Positions 1 through 11,595 of a stretch of DNA of 64,000 bases are shown here, piece by piece. The DNA comes from Neelides folsomi (taxonomy: Eukaryota > Arthropoda > Collembola > Neelipleona > Neelidae). Numbering within the stretch: the stretch's first letter is position 1; the number at the start of each line of letters is the position of its first letter. Both the position numbers and the translations under genes were made by a program. The notes under the pieces are model-generated. The model was not told the origin of the DNA, made no database searches, and saw only the letters and a program-made list of their open reading frames with translations. The stretch lies in assembly GCA_034687125.1 (NCBI GenBank), contig JAQGBZ010000013.1, forward strand, positions 434,001 to 498,000. Reading direction: 5' to 3'.

Positions 1-1005
1 ATTATTGTTGTTTTAATTCTCAAAACTCTTTGTAAATGTGATTTCGAACATGATGTTGGTGTCTTTTGAATGAAATCAATCGTGATTTGCAGCTACGTGT
101 CACTTCTTTTGCTCTTTGTTTTGCAAAGCTTCAAAGAGTTGGGTAGCAACGCTCATCCCTAACGTGTACACAAATATAAGAATGTTGAGTTTTATCATAT
201 TTGTTTCAATTTTCCCTCATCTGTCCTCTTTGTTTGTAAAAATTCTTATATGCCTAATTAAACTAAAGTATTTACCATTTACTATAATCATATGCAATAA
301 ATGACGAGTGGATTTTAACGGTGAGCTCAAAATTTTAATATTTGCTATATTTCATAATTATAATACGTAAAAAATCTTGATTGTAAAAACTGTCATATCA
401 AAATGAAACTGCATGACATAATCAGTACGTAACGTTTATTTGTAAGAGGATTAGCAAGATATTATACAACTACAGATTCTTATTATATGTAGAAGTATAA
501 TGATGATGATAATGCGAGAAGTTTGCATATAAAGTTTTTTTAGTGTTTGTGCTGTGTGTTCAAGTGAAGGCATTGAAGGACAATTGAACATTATGAGGAT
601 GTTAAATGTGAAAGGCAGCCGGGCTATCTAAAATAAATTTACGAAATAGAGAGATGAGATATTCTTTGGATTAAAATTAAAACGACTCAAGATAAATTTA
701 TTTTTTGATAGTATTTTAATAGATATTTTTTTAATATGAATTACTTCTGTTCATAAAAGTTATTATAACTGGTGCTAAAATGTTTTCAATTTCTAAAGTT
801 ATCTTATTTTAAAATCTTAAAACAATTTAAGTCTCAATCTGTATAGGTACTCAAATTTAATGGTGAATTCTACGAAATATATAAAGACATTTATAATAAA
901 GTTATACAATCTTAAATGTAATTATTATAGGTAACAAATAAACTAAACTGATTTTAAATTTTATTTTCAGATTGAAACGTTTCATGATCTCTTATTTGCT
1001 TTGGA
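1..1005. other. AT-rich flank, no gene seen
   Basis: No convincing coding exon is visible; short frames at the left end lack coding character. A pyrimidine-rich acceptor (TTTTCAG, ending near 970) directly before the first coding exon of the next gene suggests that a non-coding first exon lies somewhere in this stretch. I could not place it. Confidence 0.4.
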
Positions 1006-4000
1006 ATGGATGTGAGCGTTTCTTCAGCGGACTCATTGGCAGAAGGAGACGGAGAAAATTGTGACCTTGACCAATCGTCAATTTTAATTCCAAATTCTGA
1101 CAAAGACAATACTAATGCTCCACAAGATGAAGACTTTCCAAGAGTTCCTGTTTCAACTCCAGTAGAAGAAAATGGAGATGATGGGGAATCTTATATTACT
1201 GGTTGGAAAACAACTTATAAAATGTTTAATTATATAATTATAATAATTATATAAAATCTAATATAAAGAATATTTTAAAATGCAAGGTATAATTTTTTAA
1301 TTTTTAGGTATTATGGATCAGATTACTGAGCTTTATAAAGCAAGACTCAACATAAATAAGATAAAAGCAAAGCAGCAATCGAATGGGAAACCACCAATTG
1401 CCTCCGCAGATGTAATTTTATAAAAACCTTCGTGATTTCATGGTATATTTAGATGAATTTTTCTTTTCAGGAAGAAGTTTTTCAGAAATGGATCAAGGAT
1501 CTTCAAGAGCAAAATGCAACTTTAGTTAAAACTATTGGAGAAATGAAACTTGAAGCAGAATTGAGATCGGAGAAACTCGAGAGAAAAATATCAGAACAGA
1601 CCGAATTAGCTCAGGTAAATTAAGAACATAAACATAACATTAAATGTAATATTTTATTAGAGGTCAATTTAATAATTTTGATCATATGAACAGGTCCAAA
1701 TGACTATGTTGCATGAATATGAGACTCAATTTCAAAGATCCCTAAAAGAGAGAGATTTCACTGAACAGAGACATTTGGTAATAATTATTCCAATTATTAA
1801 TTAAAATTGCTTAAAAGCATATAAACCATTTAAGTACAATTCTGCATCTGAATTGAAATTAATTTAAATACTATTTATTATTAATTAGGTAATGATGAAA
1901 GATATGGCTGTTCTTGAAAGGGAAAAATCTATATTGGAAAGTAAGCTGGAACAGTCAGAAAGAGAATGCGAAAACCTTCTTACATTAGTCATGAGAATAA
2001 GAGACACGGGAGTTTGGGACACCTCAGGACTCAATTTTGATCAGAGGACTTACGATGAAATATTTGGTCCTTATCCAAATTTACCTGGGTATGATAAATT
2101 GATTATTGTAAAAGAATTCTAGATTTATTCACGATTAGCTTTGCTATTTATATAACTCAAATTTCAAAAAACTTTAATGATACCAAACATGTTTTTAGGA
2201 ATGAAGTTCAAACTGTATTTTCTCAAGAAAAGCTAAAGAAAATGAATGTAAGTTTAATTACTTAATTACTCCATAAAAATGTAACATTAATGCTTTAACT
2301 TTAATGAACATTCGACATAAATCAAACTTTTTATTTTTCAATCTTTTTAGGAAGTCGAAGAGAAAGCCTCAAAATTAAAAGAGCACGTTCAAGATATGGA
2401 AAGAGAACGAGATGATAATTTAAAAACAGTGACATTGAAAAACAAGTAAGCTATTCATTCTCGGTGATAATGAACTGACTCCATTCATTTAATCTTTAAG
2501 AATTATTCTGATTAACGTTTAATTGCATTTAATAATTCGTTTTTGGTCTTTAAGTGAGGTCATGGAGCTTCAAATGAAAGTTAAGAACCTTGAAGAGAAA
2601 GTTGAATTTGCTGAAGGAGATAAAAAAGTATTAATGGATTCACTTAAAGATGCTCATCTTGAATTAAAATGCAGAGTAAACACAATTACAAAATTTAAGA
2701 TTCTGTTCATAGTTCATTATTAATTATTATTCATTATTAATCGTTAAAATCATTTAAGAAAATTGTATCCTGCCAAACTTTACGCTATCTCCCCCAATTA
2801 CAACCATGAGTATTTTCATAAGTGATTTTTATATTATTAAATTGAAATTATTTTATAAACTTGGATTTTTAGTCGCACACGGAATCAAGAGTAAATGAGC
2901 AATTAAGTGAACGAGAACTCGAGGCTACCGTATTAAGAGATGAGGTGACTAACCTCAGATCTCAAATAAATATAATAAGTAAAGAAAGGGAGGCAGCTGT
3001 CGACGACGTCAAAGCCCACCAAAGGCAACTTGATTATAGAGTTCAAGAAATGGCAGAAATTAAAAATTTAATTCAAAAAATGAAAGAAGTAAGATTTTAT
3101 TTTTAATTTATTACTGATATTTAATTGAATTTCCTAAATGCTAATTCAATATAATTTAAACAGAACTCAGCACAGTCAGATCCAAATTCACAACAAGTTT
3201 TAACATTTAAAAATTACGAGACTCAGCTTAACCAAGATCTTCACTCAATGAAAGACCAAGTTCAAGAGTACGAAGTTAAGTTTGAAGCCGCTCAAGCTCT
3301 GATTAGAGACAAGACGGAAACGATTCAACAATTAGAAAATAGCATGCAGGGTCTTCAGGAACAAGTAAATCTACTTTTTAGAATTTCAAAGCATTCCTAT
3401 TATCCACAATTTCCCCTTCCTTATCCTCAATTTCATCCTCATCACCCTTCAAACATTCGTTATAAAAGGTCCAAGGACTGAAGAATTTCAACCAAGACAA
3501 TTCGATCCAAGGATCTGAAAAGAAAAGAACTGAAAGGGATCGGATTCTAAGGGGTGCGAGATCTTCGAGTCGGAGTATTGTGAAGGAGAGGGAGAAACCT
3601 CCTTGGAACGAGTTTTTTGGAAATAAGAAAAACTTGTCAAATATTAATGTTCAGAATGGCACTCAAATACAAAAATCTCAAAGATTCCAGGAATTGTCAA
3701 CACCAAACCATGGTTGTGTTTTCAATCGCCTTTGTCCTTCCTATGTGACCCCTGAGGATATTTATGTTTCTCGTCAAGCTTACCAATATGAAAAGTCTCT
3801 TGTTGTAGATGATAAGTTCAGGAATCATGAAAAAGGTTATCATTTATTGTTATTGTTAGTTAATCAATTTTGTGTTAGCTCTTGATAAAATACAATAAAC
3901 TTAAATCATTTAACTTTTATTATAGAGAAGTCTATGAATTATAATGTATTTTTAATTGTTTTTTTGTAAAGAAAGTTTATCTTTAATCTTTATTATAAAG

Positions 4001-5267
4001 AATTAATTTTAAAAAACAGCCCAATGGCGTTCTCAAAGTCAAAGGTTCCAAGGCAAATCTGACGAAGAAGGTGAAACTTGTTCATTATTGACGGAAAAGA
4101 TTTCCAATTATTTTCTTCGAAATCGACATGCAAGTGCAATTGTGATTCCTAACCCTCTCAAATGCGATGGCCCATTAAAATTTCCCCAACTTGTCCCTGA
4201 ATCAAAAAATAAAACCAACCGAAATGCCCGAAGATGTTCACCTGAAAACCGGAATAGCAAACACAGAGAAGTTAACGACGAAGGACCTCAGCCAAAGTTA
4301 GGAGAAAAACAACAACCAAAGCTTATGCCCCATCGAAAATACTCTCTTCTGGCTAATGATGATGAAACTGTACGAAGACGTGAAGTGACACTTGACACTC
4401 TTATGAAAGTGGCCATGAAAGGAGCTGAACTTCTAAGCAAGCACAAATTGGACAATGAGAACATTTCTCACAAAAAGGGAGAATTTGTCATTTCGGCCAC
4501 TCAAACTCATAGGAAACATTCAAAAAGACATTCAAAAGATGCCGTTAGTCCACTGTTTTCCAACATGGCATTTGAAGTTGATTTTGACGAAGATGGAGAA
4601 GTCATTGTTAAAACACGGAATAGTCAACATGTTAAAAAGGGAAGGGTTTCGGCCCGAAGTTTGGATGAAGGCGAAATAAGAAAAAATGAAGATAAGAAAA
4701 GTACCCAAGGCTCAAATGAAAATAATAATAAAGAAGAGGAACAAGATGATTTCCCAGAAAAGGGTTCAAGTAAACATGATTTGATCTTAAAAGCTCTTCC
4801 AAAGGCTTCTCAGGATGAAATTGTTCATAAATGGATAAAGACTCATGAGAAGGAACCAAGAAATATTTCGAATCTGCCCCTTTCGAGAAGATTAATGGGG
4901 AGAAAAAAGGTCAATTCGAAGAAAGGATCATCTTCCGAAGAAGAACCTCGAGTAACTTTACAAGCTTATCATTTATTTTTAAAATACCTTCAATTTTCTA
5001 TATCTTTTCTCTCCTGCTTTTTGCGTTTTAGAATTTATTTAATTATTAAAATTTATTAAATATTATTTATTGTTCAAAAATGGGATTTTTGTATTATTTC
5101 AGCTCATTACTTTTAAAGCCTATCGTGATGAGATTCTGAGTAAGTTTGAGAAATCGAATCCTGAAAAATGCACCAAAGAAAAGCGAGATGCCGATGGAGG
5201 AGGTGATGAAACGAAAAGAGATAAAAATGTAATTAGGTTTTTAAACCTTCACATTGATGCTCATTAA
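1006..5267 (+). CDS. Large coiled-coil protein, unrecognised family
   Basis: Hand-built model: 1006-1201, 1308-1411, 1471-1614, 1694-1777, 1889-2088, 2199-2247, 2351-2445, 2555-2675, 2873-3088, 3164-3364, 3469-3835, 4020-4951, 5103-5228 or on to a stop at 5265-5267. All phases join without a stop, giving about 945-957 residues. Residues 1-80 are acidic and Ser-rich. About 85-470 are long heptad-rich helices dense in E, K, Q and L (for example LEREKSILESKLEQSERE), typical of a coiled coil. The second half is charged, Ser/Lys/Arg-rich and probably disordered, with an acidic patch near VDFDEDGE. No enzyme motif, signal peptide or membrane segment is seen. The start is the first in-frame Met of the exon following an acceptor near 970. 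A structural or scaffolding role (cytoskeleton, centrosome or similar) is only an inference. The donor at 3836 (GTTATC) is weak, so two neighbouring genes cannot be excluded. Confidence 0.65.
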
Positions 5268-5656
5268 TGCTTAAGAAAAATTAATCAAAATATTTTTATT
5301 TTTTTAAATACTTTTATGTAAATGTATCTTTAAAAATTATTTTAAAATGATAGCTACATTCTCGACACTTTATTAATATATGACAATGAGCTTGGAATTG
5401 GATTTTTGCATGGATGCTTTAATTTGACCTTCTCACATTCGGGCATTTTACTCGCGTCATCTCAATTTTAATGCTTACAAACTTAATTATTTTCTAACCT
5501 TTAAATTTATTTCTGACATAATCCTAAACTTATCATACAAAGTTTATATGTATTTCAAAAATTTTTAAAGTGCTTTCTAATAAAATTATATGCTTTTTTC
5601 TAAATTTAATTTATCTGAATAAATTATTTTTCTTGCTTGAATTTGATGCTAGCTTA

Positions 5657-6400
5657 CACTAGCTTTCACAGCCATAGCCCATGTTTAATTTTTCCAATAA
5701 TTAAGTCCATTCCTGTCTTACAAAGTTGAGATTTACATCATATATGTTTTTTATCTTCTAAAATCATTTTTGTTATCCATTATTTGAATTTTGAGTCGCA
5801 GGTCTCTACAAATGCACCATGACACTTTTTGTTTATTATACAATCGTTCAAAGCCATAGAACACCTTTGTCTTTTACGATCACCAATACGAATTTGAATA
5901 TGAAACCTTTTGAAATGTGTTCCATATGAATCATTTCAACTACAAAAATAAAATTTCAAAATAAAATTCGTTCCAATCGTAGAATGGCGTAAGGGTCAAT
6001 AATGAGTAATGATGGAAACTCACCAATTGACTCATTGAGACCTTAAGATCACTAGGATTGCAAAGTTATGGATTAATTTTGTAAATTCACAATAATTTTA
6101 ATAAATAACAAAGGAAAAGTAGGAGAAAATGGGTTTCTCGGAGTTAATACGTATTAACTTCAAATTCGTATTGGTGATCGTAAAAGACAAAGGTGTTCTA
6201 TGGCTTTGAACGATTGTATAATAAACAAAAAGTGTCATGGTGCATTTGTAGAGACCTGCGACTCAAAATTCAAATAATGGATAACAAAAATGATTTTAGA
6301 AGATAAAAAACATATATGATGTAAATCTCAACTTTGTAAGACAGGAATGGACTTAATTATTGGAAAAATTAAACATGGGCTATCGCTGTGAAAGCGAGTG
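5657..6400. mobile_element. Fold-back MITE with about 243-bp inverted repeats
   Basis: Left arm 5657-5899 and right arm 6159-6400 are nearly identical inverted repeats. The ends read CACTAGCTTTCACAGC and, on the other strand, CACTCGCTTTCACAGC. The element is flanked by TA on both sides (5655-5656 and 6401-6402), which fits a Tc1/mariner-type TA target duplication. The 259-bp spacer holds no transposase, so this is a non-autonomous element. It sits between the last sure exon of the upstream coiled-coil gene and two possible 3' exons. The high arm identity suggests a recent insertion. Confidence 0.85.
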
Positions 6401-6554
6401 TATTTAATATAGAGAGTAGATTTATTTAACTTTCTCAAGTAATATTTGTATTTAATTAATATACCATACATGAGTATTTAGTATATTCAATTAATGATGA
6501 GACAATTATTGATTCACATAGATTTCTACTTTCAATTTAAACAATAATGAAGAG

Positions 6555-6959
6555 TTCAAATTAAATATTGAATTTGGAGATCCGGTACTAAATGGGCTTC
6601 GTCATGATTCTAATATTTCAAAAGTAAGATTTATTTAGTAATTTAATATGCATACTTAAATTATCAAAAGATGTTAACGATATTTAAATAATTGATTTCA
6701 GGAATTCAATAACAGAAATGATGAAAAGTTTGAAGCCATTATTATGTTTATGGATAAATTAAAAACGATGCAAGGGAGCTCTCAGCAGCTTTTAGAAGAA
6801 AAGAAGAAAATTGCAGCAGAAATTAGTTCAAAAGATGCTGAAATTACAATGCAAAAGTTAACGATAACTCATTTGCAAGAAGCCCTTGTTGCTCTTAAAA
6901 AAGGAGTTTCATCAAATCCTTCCTCCCATGTGCCTTGTGGAAAGGTTTTCCATATTTAA
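6555..6959 (+). CDS. Possible 3' exons of the coiled-coil gene
   Basis: Exon 6702-6959 has a clean TTTCAG acceptor and encodes a helical, charged stretch (MDKLKTMQ, LLEEKKKIAAEISSKDAEI) ending in a stop at 6957-6959. A smaller exon (about 6555-6633) ends in an AAA|GTAAGA donor in matching phase 0, but its acceptor is weak. Both would join in frame to the donor after codon AAT at 5228, extending the large coiled-coil protein by about 110 residues. In that case the intron 5229-6554 carries the fold-back transposon. The alternative is that the upstream gene ends at 5267 and these exons are a remnant or a separate small gene. Confidence 0.45.
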
Positions 6960-8183
6960 ATCAAGAGCTTTCTAAAGAGGTGTTGATATTTTTAATTGTA
7001 TTTAATCTTTCTTAGAATCATATTTACTCTTAAACTTTCTAAACTTTAAATTTAAATTCATAAATAATCTTTTTCTGGTTAATACATGTTAAACATTGTG
7101 ATTGATATTTAAAATTTGGGTATACTTATAACTATATAATTGTATTTACTTAATTAGGCTCACTGTCAAAAACTCAATATCACGGTGCATATAGAGTAAC
7201 TGCATACAGGTAGAGTAATGTAACTAATGTCAAGCCCGTAACCAACCTGACTACTTTTTCAATTATACAATATAATGCCTTACAAGTTTCTACAATTACA
7301 GATAAAATAGATTAAATACTAGATAGGGTTGTTTCTAAGTTATAATTGGGTTTTGTAGGTAATTATGAGGGTTGGGTTTGATAAATTATTTTAATTGATG
7401 ATAACAGAAGAATTTTACTTAATATTAAGATTTTATCAATTAGTTTTAAAAATCTTTCAGCAACGCAACTTATATACTACGTTCGCAGTTTTAATATGAA
7501 ATGATCACCGTATTAGTTTAAGGTTATATTTTAATTACCAGGTGCTTGGTATGTGATCCTTTTATTAGTATTTACATAATAGTCATTAGTCTCATTAGTC
7601 ATCTTACTTAACTATTATAATTATGTGAGTTAGTTAAAAAATACATAATCTTAATCTCTAGTCTAATATAATTTGTGAGATTATGACTTATGTCATGTTT
7701 TATCTATCAGGGAATACAAATTACAAAGTACTAGTTTATGTTGCTAAATAAAATTTTAATTGTTTTACGTTTTAATGCAAATAAATTTTATATTTAATTG
7801 TTACTTTCTTGATTGACTTTTAAATCAAATTACCCAACAAAATGTGAATTCAGGATGCTATTTACTACATAGTATAAATGTATTACCTTAATTTCTAAAT
7901 ACTTAACATATTTCAATTTTGGTTGTGATCTTGAACTTGTTCAGCGGAAAATAAAATATTCATTTGTTCATCATTTGATTTTTATTCCTAGAATAGGCGA
8001 CTTTTTGATCTGAGTGAGTGAGTTTGATTCTAGTAGCGATAAAATTAGTATACTGTCTTACATCACATTCGGCATATTGCTAATTCAGGTAAGGTTACAA
8101 AAGTAATTGTTTTTGGAAAGTCTTATTATTCATACTATAATACATAAATACAAGGAACATTCATTTCGTAGTTTTAGTTGACA
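6960..8183. other. Intergenic, AT-rich
   Basis: No open frame with coding character and no clear repeat or RNA gene is seen. It separates the coiled-coil gene on + from the chromodomain gene on -. Confidence 0.4.
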
Positions 8184-8712
8184 TTATTTCGATTTCTTTC
8201 TTTTTTCTTCAAATTCATCGATGAGATCTTGACATTGAAGACCTTCACCCTCAGGTTCCCACGAGTTCTCGTCACTACAAGTCATATTTTAATCAAAATC
8301 ACGAAGTCAATATCATACGAAGTGAATTTGTATTGTACATAAAAATGTATATAATAATATTTTTAGTTTATAAATTCATAAAATTTTAATAAGTTCAATT
8401 TCAAAATTACTAAATTTACAATACTACAAATAACTATTTAGACAAATACCTGTCATAATTGACCCATTTAAGAAGATATTCTTTTCTTCTTCTTCTGATT
8501 CTCATCTTTAAAACTTTTTCAACAATGTAAAGAGGTTCTCCATTTGGTGTACACCCCACTGGTCCTTTAATTACTTTTGCTTGCTATTTTAAATAATATT
8601 TATTGTGCCTTTTAATAGTTTTAAAATTCTATTAAATTTGTATAAATATAAAATATATAATTACAGGTATTAATGCCATATTGTAATATTTACCACTTAC
8701 GTTTTCTCGCAT
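8184..8712 (-). CDS. Chromodomain-only protein, HP1-like
   Basis: Three exons on the minus strand: 8712-8701 (MREN), 8583-8450 and 8274-8184, all with GT-AG borders and matching phases, giving 78 residues. Residues 20-72 form a chromodomain: EPLYIVEKVLKMR, KEYLLKWVNYDSDENSWEPE, then DLIDEFEE. The three methyl-lysine cage aromatics are present as Y23, W44 and Y47, with the same spacing as Y24/W45/Y48 of HP1. The family binds methylated histone H3 tails (mainly H3K9 or H3K27) in the nucleus. A run of five basic residues (RIRRRRK) lies between strands. There is no hinge or chromoshadow domain; a lysine-rich tail ends at the stop. The exons are individually too short to stand out as open frames. 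It could be a real minimal chromodomain protein or a decayed or partial copy of a larger gene, but every splice site and the frame are intact. Confidence 0.75.
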
Positions 8713-8850
8713 TCCTGTTAATGAAGACGATAATGGATCTCAATTTTGGTTAGTTATTTCAACAATATGGAATACTGTCGTTAAAATGTGTAGCACAATT
8801 GTTTTCATGCTAAAACTGTTTTGATAAAACTTTCTAATATTAGATTAGTG

Positions 8851-8903
8851 TTTAATTTTTACAATATTAATACTGATATTGTAAAAATTAAACTATTAGA
8901 TAT
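8851..8903. repeat. AT-rich perfect hairpin
   Basis: TTTAATTTTTACAATAT is followed after a few bases by its inverse complement, giving a stem of about 17 bp. It lies just upstream of the chromodomain gene. It may be a remnant of a small inverted-repeat element; nothing shows that it is transcribed. Confidence 0.4.
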
Positions 8904-9675
8904 GACTACAAAATCAAATGTTTAAAAGATTGACTTTGAGTATTTAATAAGAAACTACATCACATCTTTGAATCCCCAAACAAGGTTGATAAGTCGTAAT
9001 TTAGCCTCTGTATCAATATTGACAAATGATATGAGAACTGAGCTGAGAACGATAGAAAAGGATATAAAATATCATGTAACTAAATTTTAAAATCCAACAT
9101 TTATTACAAATTACAATACATAATTAAATAGTTAAATAGAATGCGAATCTAAATAAAACGAGAATGAGATGAGATCATGAGATGTTATATTATATTGTAA
9201 ACCTCCTTTGCTAGCAAACTGAACTTTCATTTATTTGGCATATGAGTTTCTGAGATTGCTTGTAAATGAAGTATGATTAATTTATTCAACTAATTTGAAA
9301 TTCGTCAATTATAAAATTACAAAAAAGAAATTCATGTTAAAATTATCAATCGGTTAAAATTAATTGAACCAATGATGTAACAATTTTCATAAATAAGATA
9401 AACGTTAATAAATTTAAATTGGAAATATCTCGATTTAATAAACGAGTAACGAATAAAATAAATAAAATATTATTATTTAATATTAAGATATATTATTATT
9501 AAGTATATATTATATTTAATATATATTATTAAGTAATAATATATAAAATCAAAAATTAACTATTCTGAAAATAAAAATGTCATTAATCAAAAATTAATCT
9601 CTAAACTAATTTGATCTAGGTTCGACTAATTGAATTGATTAATTGTAAAGATAAAATGTGGATTTGTGAAAGAAG
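8904..9675. other. Intergenic, very AT-rich
   Basis: Contains short AT repeats (around 9470-9550, units of TATTATTAAGTATATA type). No gene is seen. It includes the 3' flank of the next minus-strand gene. Confidence 0.4.
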
Positions 9676-10917
9676 TTATTCGACCTTTAAAAGTTTTGCT
9701 GTTCGAGCAAGCTTTGTAGCACAGTCGACTTCTGTGAATATTGGTGGATTGAGGGCATTTAACAACGTTTCCTCGTCAAATTTGTTTTCGCTGGCATATT
9801 TGTTGTATTCTTCTTCCAACGCTTTGCGTTTCTAAAATTGAAATTGGTTAACTTTATATCATAATAAAGTTTTCATATTTATGTTTTATGTGCTATATAC
9901 TGCATTTACTTTAGTAGTTTGTTTTGGAAGGAATCCTGCGGGTATTTCAGAGTCAACCTCGTCTCCGATTTTAGCCATTACCAAGGGAAGTTTCTTAGCT
10001 CCGAGCATTTCTACCATGTCCAAAGCAGCCTTCCTCTTCGCACACACAGCATCATCTCCAGAAACTAAATATGTGCAAAATTAAATGCCATTTAATGAAC
10101 GATGATTTTTTAGAAATCACCTTCGACTTGTTTATCGCCAACACTGAGCAGGACTTTGAACATCGGCCCAAATTGAATTGGTTCAGTTGAAACGGTAATG
10201 CTGAACTTGGGGAATGGAAGCTTCAATCGAGCACAAAACGTAGCCAATAGAGCAAAGACCATTTTGCTAATTTGAGATCCAGGATGAAGTCCATATACCT
10301 CGTCGTTGTTCACATCGAGTTTTTTGAGCAAATCGGCAGAAGCGAGCATTTTGGCCATTCTTTCATCATTTGATTGACCTTTTCCTAAACAAAAAAATTA
10401 TTTTAACAATCTGGAATCGACGTAATTTTTTTTAGTTTAATGTCATAAATAATTTAACAAAGTTCAATTTACCACAAACAAGACCAACACGAACAGAACA
10501 AATGAATTGCTCGCGCATTTCCCATTTTCTCGCATCGGGCAAAATGATTTTGTAGACTTGGCTGTTCAGAGCCATGCTGTGTTTTCTGGTAAGTGTCGTT
10601 AGAGCAGCAAAGGGTGAATTGTAATAGCCGCTTGGTTCAAGTAGTTCCATTCTCCTGTTCATATAAACTCCCTCAAGATTTTCGATGACCTTTGCCCCCT
10701 CTGTTTTAGCGATGTTTAGTGTGATGATGTTTGGTCCGATGGTATTTGGTGTGACCTTTCGAGGACCTTCTCCGATTGTAATCGAGAGCTTGCTTAAGTT
10801 ATTTAAATCTTCACAGGTTGAAGATAATGAAGAAGTGGGTTTGTTCATATCGTTGATATGAAGCCCATCCATTTTCTTATTCACGATCGTGACACTTATT
10901 TCTTCAAGGTCGGCCAT
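9676..10917 (-). CDS. Unrecognised 339-residue protein, four exons
   Basis: Exons on minus: 10917-10473, 10384-10121, 10064-9910 and 9831-9676. All introns are 56-88 bp with GT-AG borders, and all phases close, giving 339 residues. I do not recognise the family. Residues 1-50 are polar (MADLEEISVTIVNKKMDG). A hydrophobic and basic core follows, with motifs such as YMNRRMELLEPSGYYNSPFA and HPGSQISKMVFALLATFC. The last 60 residues are Lys/Glu-rich and helical. No signal peptide, obvious membrane helix or catalytic motif is seen. Codon use is less AT-biased than the flanks, as expected for an expressed gene. The start is the only Met before the first donor with a preceding stop. It is probably a soluble intracellular protein; the function is unknown. 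Confidence 0.75.
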
Positions 10918-11595
10918 ATTATATTTATGTCGTTGAGTTTAAGAAATTGAAGTTTAATTAAAAGAAAGCAAATTACAGAGGGCAGATAAAAGAGTTTTAA
11001 TAATCTATCGACAGTTAAGGGATCGGAACCTGAGAAGTCAATGACGGTGCATGAGCGTCTGTTGACTGTTGACTCTGATGCTTTTAATGGCGGACAACGA
11101 CGCATACTCACTGCATATTTAGTGCTATATCTAGATATCTGCCGTCTGCTATAATGATGTGTATTTGAAAGTGAATAGTTTTATATATGAATCAGTTGAA
11201 TCTCATATATTTACATACCTATATCTAATTTACAAATTATATAAGTATAGTATACTAATTTTATAAAATATGAAAAATATCAGGAAATATAACTTCCCAA
11301 AGTTAGAATGTTGCATATAATGCAATTGATTTGTAATACATAATGGGGTGATCTTTTGATTCTTTTGTTCTATTGGATCAATAAAACTGATGAAATATTA
11401 TTTCGTACAAAAACACGATAAGAAATAAATGGATAGATTCAAAATAATAAATATATATTAGGAACATACTATCTGGAAAACACAAATCAAGTGAGACAAA
11501 GGATCCATGGCACTGCACAAAAAACATAATTTGTTTTGAAATTAAAAATAGTTTTATAGAGATTTTCATATAAGAATGATACCTTTGGTAATAAA
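10918..11595. other. Intergenic between two minus-strand genes
   Basis: The part from 10920 to about 11110 is less AT-rich and probably holds the promoter and 5' UTR of the 339-residue protein gene. The remainder is AT-rich and contains the 3' flank of the DM4/DM12 gene. Confidence 0.4.

Noticed and set aside
9676-10917. Possible captured viral nucleoprotein-type gene
   Set aside because: Composition and size briefly suggested it, but no diagnostic motif is recognised and the gene has three ordinary introns.
10896-11111. 71-codon minus-strand frame upstream of the 339-residue gene
   Set aside because: It runs into the start of the real gene in another frame; probably 5' UTR and promoter sequence.
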